64,000 bases of DNA, taken from contig NC_134511.1 in assembly GCF_027942865.1 (NCBI RefSeq), positions 3,043,275 to 3,107,274 of the forward strand, in the 5' to 3' direction. The position numbers were made by a program, and so were the translations under genes. Shown piece by piece: positions 51,895-64,000 of this stretch. Within the stretch, counting starts at the first letter, position 1; every line of letters begins with the position of its first letter. The notes below the pieces were generated by a model. The model saw only the letters and a program-made list of their open reading frames with translations, was not told the origin of the DNA and searched no databases. This DNA is from Odontesthes bonariensis. Lineage: Eukaryota > Chordata > Actinopteri > Atheriniformes > Atherinopsidae.

Positions 51895-52797
51895 TATTCT
51901 GATTGTAAAAGTGGTTTTCTGTGTGTAATATCTTTATACGCTCTGTTTTCTCTCACTTGTTAATAAATTCTTTTGAAAAGCAAGTTAGAGTTGAAGTTAT
52001 TTTTAAAGCAAAAGTCAGAAACAAAGAGTTTACAGGGTTCTTCATTTCAATATTAAAACAAATGAAAGATATCACTTTGCACCTATAGTCCAGTTTGGGA
52101 TGTCAGACTCATTTGCAGACGGATCAGCACTGAAACAGACCACCAGGTGCACCTCTACCCGCCTTAAATCAGCTCTAAAATCTAGCCTCCAGCCTGAAAA
52201 GAAGACTCTGATCATTTTTACTCCTCAGTCATTTCTGATTGGATGAGCTCTTCCTTCCTGTATGAAGCCGTTAGTTTTAGTCCATTAAAATCAGATTGCA
52301 GAACCTGAACCCTTAAACTCTGTCATCGCTCCAGTTGTTTTTAGCCTCGTTGTTCTCTGTATTTCTGCAGAACAAATCGGACCTCTGACAAAGCTACATG
52401 CAGACATGATCAACTATCTCTGTTGCATGTTTCATGTTTCTGCATGTTGGTTTTCATTAATTGAATTTTAAATCCAAAATCTGTTTTGTATGATGAAACC
52501 ACCTGTTATTTATCTATTAAAATCAACTCAATACATTTTTTATCATGTATTTATTGTTACACAATACAAAAAGACAATAACCAGTTTTCAGGATTACACT
52601 TTTTTTTTTTTTTACCACAAAACTGTCAGTTGGACCAACAGTTTTCTTGTTTTCTCACTTTTCTTTTACATAATAAAGGTTTATTATTGCGATTATATAA
52701 ATTAATTACTATTCAGAATTACTTCTGAATTATATTCAATCATATTGAAAGGGGGAAAAAAGTGAACTCTTTTTTGCTGTTTAAATGTTTTTATAAT
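51895..52797. other. Intergenic sequence
   Basis: AT-rich with a T run near 52602. Contains a TAATAAAT near 51960. No gene recognised. Confidence 0.3.
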
Positions 52798-53065
52798 TCA
52801 CGGGTCAAAAATGACCCATAAGACAATCTTTGTACCCTAGTGTTGTACAGCCCACATGGAAACATAAACAAAAATAAAGTGTGACTTTTTCTAATGATAG
52901 GGTCCCTTTAGGAAAAAGATAGTTAAGGTATTTTTTCTACAGCTAAACATGGTAGTGGCTCACTTTTGACCCGTGAGACAACAGGAGGGTTAAGTTGCTT
53001 TATTTTGGGGCTTTGGTAGAGCGGGTCATTTTTTACCCGTAGGGTTAGGGGAGTAAACAGAGTGT
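52798..53065. mobile_element. piggyBac-like terminal fragments
   Basis: Contains cgggtcaaaaatgaccca (palindromic), acttttgacccgtgagacaa and acaacaggagggTTAA near 52979-52994, plus gggtcattttttacccg near 53023. These resemble fish piggyBac ends. No transposase, and boundaries are uncertain. Confidence 0.45.
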
Positions 53066-53144
53066 TAAGACCACACAAGAGTTAAAAGTGTTGAAAATGA
53101 TACACTTTTAGTAGAATGTTATGTAAAATGGTTTTTATGTTTTT

Positions 53145-53345
53145 TATGTTGTAGTAGGCATGACGTCATACGCGTCATGAGAATCCTGAGTTTGAATTTG
53201 AATATTGGAATGTCCAATTAAGCTAACCATTCTTCTTCCGTTGTTCAATGTACAGTATAATGTGTGTTTCGAGTAAAGGGCTTCACGCCGACTAAAATCT
53301 CCACAGGACTCGTCTCCCATTATTTTTCATCATTTAAAAACCAAT
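53145..53345 (+). repeat. Probable 5' LTR of the copia element
   Basis: Sequence before the primer-binding-like site, containing tgacgtcatacgcgtcatga and a TATA-like tgtacagtataatg. No second LTR is in the window, so the ends cannot be fixed. Confidence 0.35.
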
Positions 53346-53361
53346 AGGTTATGGGCCCAGG
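53346..53361 (+). other. Candidate primer-binding site of the copia element
   Basis: aggttatgggcccagg precedes the gag frame by about 60 bp. This GGTTATGGGCCCAG-type motif is usual for Ty1/copia elements. Confidence 0.5.
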
Positions 53362-53419
53362 ACATGCTGAAAAGAAGCTGAGATAGTTCTATGGAAATAC
53401 TTCGAGAGAAGAAAGAAGA

Positions 53420-55575
53420 ATGATGTCGGATTATTTGAAGGTTTCAATTATTCCGCTGAACGGCTCTAACTATCCAACATGGAAAGTGCAATGTCAGATG
53501 GCGTTGATGAGAGATGGACTGTGGGGAATTGTGAAAGGCGAAGTGACAAGTCCTCTGCGAACGGACAGGGAGGCATATGCGAACTTTGTTGCGAGGAGGG
53601 ACCGGGCTTTGTCTACAATCGTGCTGTCAGTTGCACCGTCGCTGCTTTACCTACTCGGAGATCCGCAGGACCCAGCCACTGTCTGGTGCAAGCTCGCTGA
53701 TCAGTTCCAAGCAAGAACGTGGGCAAACAGACTGGCTTTGAGGCGCAAACTTCACGGTTTAACCCTGAAAGATGGTGAGTCTGTTCAAGATCATATTAAG
53801 CAAATGATTGAAACGTTTGATGCGCTGTCAATAATTGGAGATCCGATTGATGAAGATGACCGCGTAGTTTACCTGCTCGCGAGTCATTCAACATGATAGT
53901 GACAGCATTAGAAGCAAGTGTGGATGTGCCGAAAATGGAAGTTGTGACTGAGCGTTTGCTGCATGAAGAGCGTAAAGTGAAGCAACGTGATGCAGACGCA
54001 AACGGTGATGCGAAAGCAATGACCAGTAAACAGAAATGTAAAGGGAAAGGTCCTAAATGTCACCACTGTCTGTGGAAAGTTTGGCCACATCAAACGAAAT
54101 TGCAGAAACTTGCTTGGGAATGAACCAAATGAAGAAAAACAAAACCAAAAAGGATCAAAGCAAAAATCAAACAAGGCTGAAGTGAAAAGAAAAAATGACA
54201 ATGGAGAGTGTGTCGGTCTAGTAGTGAGTCAGGCATTATCAGTGAAATCTGCAAAAAAAATTAATAGCTGGATTGTGAATTCTGGAGCTACCTGTCACAT
54301 GTGCAATAACAAGCAGATGTTCATTATATTTGAAAGCTTACAGCCAATTCAAGAAGTTACTCTTGGTGATGGATATTCAGTTGAGGCAACAGGAAGTGGC
54401 TCCGTTATGCTCAACATGATACTGGCTGATGACAAAAATCAAAAATGCAAGCTGAGCAATGTGCTGTATGTACCACGCCTGTCCTACAACCTGCTCAGTG
54501 TGTCCATGGCAACGCAGTCTGGGAAGACTGTGAAGTTCAGTGCAAATGAATGTAGCTTAATGGATGCTAATGGAAAGGCAATTGCAGTTGCAAAGAAAGT
54601 GGATAGCTTGTACTATGTTCACTGCCAAGAACACAAAGAAGCTCATTCAGCTGCAACAGAGAGCACACACAAGGAGACGAAGGAAACCATGTGGCATCGC
54701 CGTTTCGGTCACCTTGGAGTGCAAAATCTGAAGAGGCTGGCGAAAGAGCAGTTAGTGGATGGACTGGACTATGATGTCCTGAACGACATTGACTTTTGCG
54801 AGTCATGTGTTGAAGGAAAACATCATTGTGGCAAATTTCCATCTGATGGCAGAAAAAGAGCTACTGAACCACTTGGCTTAGTGCACAGTGATGTGTGTGG
54901 AAAAATCAACAAAAAGTCACTGAGTGGAGCAGAATATTTTTTGACGTTCATCGATGACTACACTCATTACGTGTGGATGTATGTCCTGAAACACAAGGAT
55001 GAAGTGTTCAACAAGTTTGTTCAGTGGAAGGCAGAAGTGGAAACATAGAGGGAGAAAGCTGAAAGTTCTTCGCACTGATAATGGAGGAGAATACACTTCA
55101 AAGGAGTTTGACGCGTTCCTGAAGACAGAAGGAGTGCGACACAAACTCACTGTACCCGAGACGATGAACAGAACACTCGTTGAGACAGTGAGGTCAATGC
55201 TAGCTGATGCGAATCTGCCACAGAGGTTCTGGGCTGAAGCACTAGCTACGGCAGTGTATCTGAGAAACAGAAGTCCGACCAAAGCTGTAGCAGACATGAC
55301 ACCTTATGAAGCCTGGAGTGGAGAGAAACCAACGGTGAGTCATTTGCGTGTGTTTGGATGTGATGCCTATGCCCACATACCAAAGGATGAAAGGAAAAAG
55401 TTGGACTCAAAGGCAAGGAAGTGCATACTGCTAGGCTACGGAACAGAAACAAAAGGATACAGATTATATGACACAAAACAAATAAAAGTGTTCTACAGCC
55501 GAGACGTGGTATTCAACGAATCAGTCTGTGGTGTTGAGACATCCGAAGATCACCCTGAGCACAGTTTGGATTAAT
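53420..55575 (+). pseudogene. Ty1/copia gag-pol remnant (gag, protease, integrase; no RT)
   Basis: Four frames follow one another. (1) 53420-53896: gag with LNGSNYPTWKVQCQMAL. (2) 53893-54123: rest of gag, with a 4-bp duplication breaking the CCHC knuckle after CHHC. (3) 54110-55048: protease-like WIVNSGATCHMC, pre-integrase WHRRFGHLG and integrase start HSDVCG...FIDDYTHY. (4) 54999-55574: integrase LRTDNGGEYTS and the downstream FGCDAYAHIPKDERKK block. The protease has N for the catalytic D. The integrase has lost the segment that should hold the catalytic Glu. RT and RNase H are missing: the element stops where satellite DNA begins. Confidence 0.85.
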
Positions 55576-55940
55576 CTTAGATGGAATTAGGTGGAATTAG
55601 ATGGAATTAAATGGAATTAGATGGAATTAGGTGGAATTAGATGGAATTAGATGGAATTAGATGGAATTAGGTGGAATTAAATGGAATTAGGTGGAATTAG
55701 GTGGAATTAGATGGAATTAGATGGAATTAGGTGGAATTAGATGGAATTAGATGGAATTAGGTGGAATTAGGTGGAATTAGGTGGAATTAGATGGAATTAG
55801 GTGGAATTAGATGGAATTAGATGGAATTATGTGGAATTAGGTGGAATTAGATGGAATTAGATGGAATTAGGTGGAATAAGGTGGAATTAGATGGAATTAG
55901 GTGGAATTAGGTGGAATTAGATGGAATAAGGTGGAATTAG
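55576..55940. repeat. 10-bp satellite (ATGGAATTAG / GTGGAATTAG)
   Basis: Irregular alternation of the two decamers, about 36 copies. It directly abuts the truncated copia and continues at 56942 after a transposon insertion. Confidence 0.92.
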
Positions 55941-56941
55941 TAGCCTGGGAATTCCCATGCTGCTTTGCGCTCGATTTCATTCTCACTGCAAAGTCAGCCT
56001 GGAAACCACCGCCCTTATTTTTGCCAGAGTTTGGGAACCAATCACAGAACGGGGGGGGGGGGGGGGGGGGGGGGGGGGGCGGCAGCAAGACGATGACAAC
56101 GTCTATGCGCTACACCGAAGCTTGTAGAGTGTTAATTCAACATGACAGCGGACACAACGTTACCGTTCAATGCAGCCTTAGAAAGTGTTTCGGAGTAGAT
56201 TCACCCTAGGGTCATTTGAACCGTGACATCCAGCCAAGTAGCCCACCCGAAGTTTTTCCGATATTGGCTGAACATCAGCTGAGTTACTGAGTTATCCCGA
56301 ATAGCTTAGTACAAGCGCTAACGGACCCTGGCAGTATCTCCAAAATTACCACACTAAAATCACATGTCATGACACCAAACTTCTACAGTTGTACAAATAT
56401 GGTCTGTACTCACAAAACGATGCATTTGGAAGTTTGTACATAGTCCAGGAGTTTATTATTATCATCAACACAAGCCTGATAGCTTTTCTGCTGCTAAAGC
56501 TACGTCGACGTCACTTCTGGGAGCTGGGAGCTTCAAAGTAAGATGGAGTTGAGCTACTACTGTAGACAACAAAGCAAGGCTGCTCAATTTCTCCATTATT
56601 CAAATAAATTCACAACTCTACAACATAAAAATTCATGTAGAATATAGCATATAGGCCTACTTTGTTGTCAATTTAAGTACCTTAGAGCGCAAGTTTACTT
56701 TTATTTTCCATTTTTTTCTTCTTCCTCGTCGAATTTCTGTCGTCATCTGGTGTAAGTGATACAATTGGCTATGAATCGCGAGCAAAGCAGCATGGTAAAT
56801 ACCTGACGTCATTTGATAGACATTCGTAGCACCCAATAAACGGCTCTAGGCATTCGTAAACCACGCCTCAAATACGAGAAAATGCACACCTAGTTCCCAG
56901 ACCACCATCTCATCGAGATTGTGGACGCGTCAGCCAGGCTA
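55941..56941. mobile_element. TIR DNA element inserted in the decamer satellite, 1.0 kb
   Basis: Ends TAGCCTGG and CCAGGCTA. The flanking tggaatta on both sides fits an 8-bp duplication but is also the satellite unit, so it is ambiguous. Holds an uninterrupted G run at about 56050-56079. Part of the interior (about 56205-56670, reversed) recurs at 2655-3110. No transposase. Confidence 0.72.
56050..56079. repeat. Poly-G tract, about 30 bp
   Basis: An uninterrupted G run within the TIR element. Quadruplex-prone and liable to assembly length error. Confidence 0.9.
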
Positions 56942-57016
56942 TGGAATTAGGTGGAATTAGATGGAATTAGGTGGAATTAGATGGAATTAGATGGAATTAG
57001 GTGGAATTAGATGGAA
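56942..57016. repeat. Continuation of the decamer satellite
   Basis: About seven more decamers, ending gatggaattgagtctg, where the 11-bp array begins. Confidence 0.88.
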
Positions 57017-60000
57017 TTGAGTCTGATATGAGTCTGATATGAGTCTGATATGAGTCTGATATGGGTCTGATATGAGTCTGATATGGGTCTGATATGAGTC
57101 TGATATGGGTCTGATATGGGTCTGATATGAGTCTGATATGAGTCTGATATGGGTCTGATATGAGTCTGATATGAGTCTGATATGAGTCTGATATGGGTCT
57201 GATATGAGTCTGATATGAGTCTGATATGAGTCTGATATGAGTCTGATATGGGTCTGATATGAGTCTGATATGGGTCTGATATGAATCTGATATGGGTCTG
57301 ATATGAGTCTGATATGAGTCTGATATGGGTCTGATATGGGTCTGATATGGGTCTGATATGGGTCTGATATGAGTCTGATATGAGTCTGATATGAGTCTGA
57401 TATGAGTCTGATATGGGTCTGATATGAGTCTGATATGGGTCTGATATGGGTCTGATATGAGTCTGATATGAGTCTGATATGAGTCTGATATGGGTCTGAT
57501 ATGAGTCTGATATGAGTCTGATATGGGTCTGATATGAGTCTGATATGGGTCTGATATGAGTCTGATATGAGTCTGATATGAGTCTGATATGGGTCTGATA
57601 TGAGTCTGATATGGGTCTGATATGGGTCTGATATGAGTCTGATATGAGTCTGATATGAGTCTGATATGGGTCTGATATGAGTCTGATATGAGTCTGATAT
57701 GAGTCTGATATGAGTCTGATATGGATCTGATATGAGTCTGATATGGGTCTGATATGGGTCTTATATGAGTCTGATATGAGTCTGATATGAGTCTGATATG
57801 GGTCTGATATGAGTCTGATATGAGTCTGATATGAGTCTGATATGGGTCTGATATGAGTCTGATATGGGTCTGATATGAGTCTGATATGGGTCTGATATGA
57901 GTCTGATATGAGTCTGATATGAGTCTGATATCAGTCTGATATGGATCTGATATGAGTCTGATATGAGTCTGATATGAGTCTGATATGGGTCTGATATGAG
58001 TCTGATATGAGTCTGATATGGGTCTGATATGGGTCTGATATGAGTCTGATATGAGTCTGATATGAGTCTGATATGAGTCTGATATGAGTCTGATATGGGT
58101 CTGATATGAGTCTGATATGGGTCTGATATGAGTCTGATATGGGTCTGATATGAGTCTGATATGGGTCTGATATGAGTCTGATATGGGTCTGATATGAGTC
58201 TGATATGAGTCTGATATGGGTCTGATATGGGTCTGATATGAGTCTGATATGAGTCTGATATGGGTCTGATATGGGTCTGACATGAGTCTGATATGGGTCT
58301 GATATGAGTCTGATATGGGTCTGACATGAGTCTGATATGAGTCTGATATGGGTCTGATATGGGTCTGATATGGGTCTGATATGGGTCTGATATGAGTCTG
58401 ATATGAGTCTGATATGAGTCTGATATGAGTCTGATATGGGTCTGATATGAGTCTGATATGGGTCTGATATGGGTCTGATATGGGTCTGATATGGGTCTGA
58501 TATGGGTCTGATATGAGTCTGATATGAGTCTGATATGGGTCTGATATGAGTCTGATATGGGTCTGATATGAGTCTGATATGAGTCTGATATGGGTCTGAT
58601 ATGAGTCTGATATGAGTCTGATATGAGTCTGATATGAGTCTGATATGAGTCTGATATGGGTCTGATATGGGTCTGATATGAGTCTGATATGAGTCTGATA
58701 TGGGTCTGATATGAGTCTGATATGGGTCTGATATGGGTCTGATATGAGTCTGATATGAGTCTGATATGAGTCTGATATGAGTCTGATATGGGTCTGATAT
58801 GAGTCTGATATGAGTCTGATATGGGTCTGATATGAGTCTGATATGAGTCTGATATGAGTCTGATATGAGTCTGATATGAGTCTGATATGGGTCTGATATG
58901 GGTCTGATATGGGTCTGATATGAGTCTGATATGAGTCTGATATGGGTCTGATATGAGTCTGATATGAGTCTGATATGAGTCTGATATGGATCTGATATGA
59001 GTCTGATATGAGTCTGATATGAGTCTGATATGGGTCTGATATGAGTCTGATATGAGTCTGATATGAGTCTGATATGGGTCTGATATGAGTCTGATATGAG
59101 TCTGATATGAGTCTGATATGAGTCTGATATGGGTCTGATATGAGTCTGATATGGGTCTGATATGAATCTGATATGGGTCTGATATGAGTCTGATATGAGT
59201 CTGATATGGGTCTGATATGGGTCTGATATGGGTCTGATATGGGTCTGATATGAGTCTGATATGAGTCTGATATGAGTCTGATATGAGTCTGATATGGGTC
59301 TGATATGAGTCTGATATGAGTCTGATATGAGTCTGATATGGGTCTGATATGAGTCTGATATGGGTCTGATATGGGTCTGATATGAGTCTGATATGAGTCT
59401 GATATGAGTCTGATATGGGTCTGATATGAGTCTGATATGAGTCTGATATGAGTCTGATATGAGTCTGATATGGATCTGATATGAGTCTGATATGGGTCTG
59501 ATATGGGTCTGATATGAGTCTGATATGAGTCTGATATGAGTCTGATATGGGTCTGATATGAGTCTGATATGGGTCTGATATGAGTCTGATATGGGTCTGA
59601 TATGAGTCTGATATGAGTCTGATATGAGTCTGATATGAGTCTGATATGAGTCTGATATGGGTCTGATATGAGTCTGATATGGGTCTGATATGAGTCTGAT
59701 ATGGGTCTGATATGGGTCTGATATGAGTCTGATATGAGTCTGATATGAGTCTGATATCAGTCTGATATGGATCTGATATGAGTCTGATATGAGTCTGATA
59801 TGAGTCTGATATGGGTCTGATATGAGTCTGATATGAGTCTGATATGGGTCTGATATGGGTCTGATATGAGTCTGATATGAGTCTGATATGAGTCTGATAT
59901 GAGTCTGATATGGGTCTGATATGAGTCTGATATGAGTCTGATATGGTCTGATATGAGTCTGATATGAGTCTGATATGGGTCTGATATGGGTCTGACATGA

Positions 60001-63000
60001 GTCTGATATGGGTCTGATATGAGTCTGATATGGGTCTGACATGAGTCTGATATGAGTCTGATATGGGTCTGATATGGGTCTGATATGGGTCTGATATGGG
60101 TCTGATATGAGTCTGATATGAGTCTGATATGAGTCTGATATGAGTCTGATATGGGTCTGATATGAGTCTGATATGGGTCTGATATGGGTCTGATATGGGT
60201 CTGATATGGGTCTGATATGGGTCTGATATGAGTCTGATATGGGTCTGATATGAGTCTGATATGGGTCTGATATGAGTCTGATATGAGTCTGATATGGGTC
60301 TGATATGAGTCTGATATGAGTCTGATATGAGTCTGATATGAGTCTGATATGAGTCTGATATGGGTCTGATATGGGTCTGATATGAGTCTGATATGAGTCT
60401 GATATGGGTCTGATATGAGTCTGATATGGGTCTGATATGGGTCTGATATGAGTCTGATATGAGTCTGATATGAGTCTGATATGAGTCTGATATGGGTCTG
60501 ATATGAGTCTGATATGAGTCTGATATGGGTCTGATATGAGTCTGATATGAGTCTGATATGAGTCTGATATGAGTCTGATATGGGTCTGATATGGGTCTGA
60601 TATGGGTCTGATATGAGTCTGATATGAGTCTGATATGGGTCTGATATGAGTCTGATATGAGTCTGATATGAGTCTGATATGAGTCTGATATGGATCTGAT
60701 ATGAGTCTGATATGAGTCTGATATGAGTCTGATATGGGTCTGATATGAGTCTGATATGAGTCTGATATGAGTCTGATATGGGTCTGATATGAGTCTGATA
60801 TGAGTCTGATATGAGTCTGATATGAGTCTGATATGAGTCTGATATGGGTCTGATATGAGTCTGATATGGGTCTGATATGGGTTTGATATGGGTCTGATAT
60901 GGGTCTGATATGAGTCTGATATGAGTCTGATATGAGTCTGATATGGGTCTGATATGAGTCTGATATGAGTCTGATATGAGTCTGATATGAGTCTGATATG
61001 AGTCTGATATGAGTCTGATATGGGTCTGATATGAGTCTGATATGAGTCTGATATGGGTCTGATATGGGTCTGATATGAGTCTGATATGAGTCTGATATGA
61101 GTCTGATATGAGTCTGATATGAGTCTGATATGGGTCTGATATGAGTCTGATATGGGTCTGATATGGGTTTGATATGAGTCTGATATGAGTCTGATATGAG
61201 TCTGATATGAGTCTGATATGGGTCTGATATGAGTCTGATATGAGTCTGATATGGGTCTGATATGAGTCTGATATGGGTCTGATATGAGTCTGATATGGGT
61301 CTGATATGAGTCTGATGTGAGTCTGATATGAGTCTGATATGAGTCTGATATGAGTCTGATATGGGTCTGATATGAGTCTGATATGAGTCTGATATGGGTC
61401 TGATATGAGTCTGATATGAGTCTGATATGGGTCTGATATGAGTCTGATATGAGTCTGATATGGGTCTGATATGAATCTGATATGAGTCTGATATGAGTCT
61501 GATATGAGTCTGATATGGGTCTGATATGAGTCTGATATGGGTCTGATATGAGTCTGATATGAGTCTGATATGAGTCTGATATGAGTCTGATATGAGTCTG
61601 ATATGGGTCTGATATGAGTCTGATATGGGTCTGATATGAGTCTGATATGAGTCTGATATGGGTCTGACATGGGTCTGATATGGGTCTGATATGAGTCTGA
61701 TATGAGTCTGATATGAGTCTTATATGGGTCTGATATGAGTCTGATATGGGTCTGATATGAGTCTGATATGGGTCTGATATGGGTCTGATATGAGTCTGAT
61801 ATGGGTCTGATATGAGTCTGATATGAGTCTGATATGGGTCTGACATGGGTCTGATATGGGTCTGATATGAGTCTGATATGAGTCTGATATGAGTCTTATA
61901 TGGGTCTGATATGAGTCTGATATGGGTCTGATATGAGTCTGATATGGGTCTGATATGGGTCTGATATGAGTCTGATATGGGTCTGATATGAGTCTGATAT
62001 GAGTCTGATATGAGTCTGATATGAGTCTGATATGAGTCTGATATGAGTCTGATATGGGTCTGATATGAGTCTGATATGAGTCTGATATGAGTCTGATATG
62101 GGTCTGATATGAGTCTGATATGAGTCTGATATGGGTCTGATATGGGTCTTAAATGAGTCTGATATGAGTCTGATATGAGTCTGATATGAGTCTGATATGG
62201 GTCTGATATGGGTCTGATATGAGTCTGATATGAGTCTGATATGAGTCTGATATGAGTCTGATATGAGTCTGATATGAGTCTGATATGGGTCTGATATGGG
62301 TCTGATATGGGTCTTAAATGAGTCTGATATGAGTCTGATATGAGTCTGATATGAGTCTGATATGAGTCTGATATGAGTCTGATATGAGTCTGATATGAGT
62401 CTGATATGGGTCTGATATGAGTCTGATATGGGTCTGATATGAGTCTGATATGAGTCTGATATGGGTCTGATATGGGTCTGATATGGGTCTTAAATGAGTC
62501 TGATATGAGTCTGATATGAGTCTGATATGAGTCTGATATGAGTCTTATATGGGTCTGATATGAGTCTGATATGAGTCTGATATGGGTCTGATATGGGTCT
62601 GATATGAGTCTGATATGAGTCTGATATGGGTCTGATATGAGTCTGATATGAGTCTGATATGAGTCTGATATGGGTCTGATATGAGTCTGATATGAGTCTG
62701 ATATGAGTCTGATATGAGTCTGATATGGGTCTGATATGAGTCTGATATGAGTCTGATATGAGTCTGATATGAGTCTGATATGAGTCTGATATGGGTCTGA
62801 TATGGGTCTGATATGGGTCTTATATGAGTCTGATATGAGTCTGATATGAGTCTGATATGGGTCTGATATGGGTCTGATATGAATCTGATATGGGTCTTAA
62901 ATGAGTCTGATATGGGTCTGATATGGGTCTGATGTGAGTCTGATGTGAGTCTGATATGAGTCTGATATGTGTCTGATATGAGTCTGATATGAGTCTGATA

Positions 63001-64000
63001 TGAGTCTGATATGAGTCTGATATGAGTCTGATATGGGTCTGATATGAGTCTGATATGAGTCTGATGTGAGTCTGATATGAGTCTGATATGTGTCTGATAT
63101 GAGTCTGATATGAGTCTGATATGAGTCTGATATGAGTCTGATATGAGTCTGATATGAGTCTGATATGGGTCTGATATGAGTCTGATATGAGTCTGATATG
63201 GGTCTTAAATGAGTCTGATATGAGTCTGATATGAGTCTGATATGAGTCTGATATGAGTCTGATATGGGTCTGATATGAGTCTGATATGGGTCTGATATGG
63301 GTCTGATATGAGTCTGATATGGGTCTGATATGAGTCTGATATGGGTCTGATATGGTCTGATATGAGTCTGATATGAGTCTGATATGGGTCTGATATGAGT
63401 CTGATATGAGTCTGATATGAGTCTGATATGAGTCTGATATGGGTCTGATATGAGTCTGATATGAGTCTGATATGGGTCTGATATGAGTCTGATATGAGTC
63501 TGATATGGGTCTGATATGAGTCTGATATGGGTCTGATATGAGTCTGATATGGGTCTGATATGGGTCTGATATGAGTCTGATATGAGTCTGATATGGGTCT
63601 GATATGAGTCTGATATGGGTCTGATATGAGTCTGATATGAGTCTGATATGAGTCTGATATGGGTCTGATATGGGTCTGATATGAGTCTGATATGAGTCTG
63701 ATATGAGTCTGATATGGGTCTGATATGAGTCTGATATGAGTCTGATATGAGTCTGATATGGGTCTGATATGAGTCTGATATGAGTCTGATATGGTCTGAT
63801 ATGAGTCTGATATGGGTCTGATATGAGTCTGATGTGGGTCTGATGTTAGTCTGATATGAATCTGATATGAGTCTGATATGAGTCTGATATGAGTCTGATA
63901 TGGGTCTGATATGAGTCTGATATGAGTCTGATATGGGTCTGATATGAGTCTGATATGAGTATGATATGGGTCTGATATGAGTCTGATATGAGTCTGATAA
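57017..64000. repeat. 11-bp satellite (GAGTCTGATAT / GGGTCTGATAT), about 630 copies
   Basis: Nearly pure 11-mer array reaching the window end. The main variation is A/G at position 2. Rare variants (GGATCTG, GTCTTAAAT, TGACATG, TGATGTG, GTGTCTG) recur at multiples of 11 bp, showing higher-order repeats of 121, 165 and 176 bp. Very long open frames on the minus strand arise because the repeat lacks stops and 33 bp encodes YQTHIRLISDS cyclically. They are not genes. Confidence 0.97.

Noticed and set aside
57761..61846. Open frame of 1361 codons (and others of 428-703 codons) on the minus strand
   Set aside because: Produced by the 11-bp satellite, whose reverse complement has no stop in any frame. 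The protein is a cyclic YQTHIRLISDS repeat with no start context.
57017..64000. CRISPR-like regular array
   Set aside because: Direct tandem repeat without unique spacers, in a vertebrate-type genome. The same holds for the arrays at 16250 and 36961.

Overview
The window looks like teleost fish genomic DNA, probably percomorph. The evidence is vertebrate-type split genes with GT-AG introns and a repeat mix typical of ray-finned fish: L2 and L1 LINE remains, many short hAT-type elements with 8-bp target-site duplications, a copia remnant, tRNA-type SINEs and long minisatellites. No bacterial, organellar or CRISPR features were seen.

The main content is two tandem plus-strand genes of the AIG1/GIMAP family (GTPases of immunity-associated proteins), best described as GIMAP8-like. 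Gene A (677-24567) lacks only its first coding exon, which should lie left of the window. Gene B (36724-50520) is complete: six coding exons join in phase to 1264 codons plus stop. Both encode four successive AIG1 domains followed by a very long charged coiled coil. Only domain 4 has a full set of canonical GTPase motifs. Domain 3 keeps its P-loop but has lost the DTPG motif, and domains 1 and 2 are degenerate. The coiled coil is built from a 486-bp (162-residue) tandem unit, three copies in A and two in B.

The two genes and their introns form a segmental duplication. About 1-10870 matches 40240-47100, and 12940-14400 matches 47100-48570. Each copy carries private insertions, and for several of these the other copy preserves the empty site. 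Private to A are a 3.9-kb TIR element holding L2 and L1 fragments (4568-8429), a hAT (8858-9710), a hAT within a hAT (10882-12930), and a 7.4-kb intron 5 packed with repeats where B has 84 bp. Private to B are a retroelement with a SINE in it (42842-44445) and an L2 tail (44932-45417).

The intergenic part (24568-36571) holds A's 3' end, probable gene relics, a TTAA-flanked element, a second orphan copy of the GIMAP exon 1 (32169-32358) and a hAT (34040-35220). Right of gene B come a palindromic-motif TIR element, a piggyBac-like end, a broken copia element (53145-55575), a decamer satellite split by a DNA transposon, and about 7 kb of an 11-bp satellite running off the window end.

The notable biology is the immune GTPase pair: tandem pseudo-GTPase domains feeding into a repeat-built coiled coil whose length changes between paralogues, plus a duplicated 5' exon. 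A secondary candidate is a small membrane-protein reading frame carried by a retroelement present twice.
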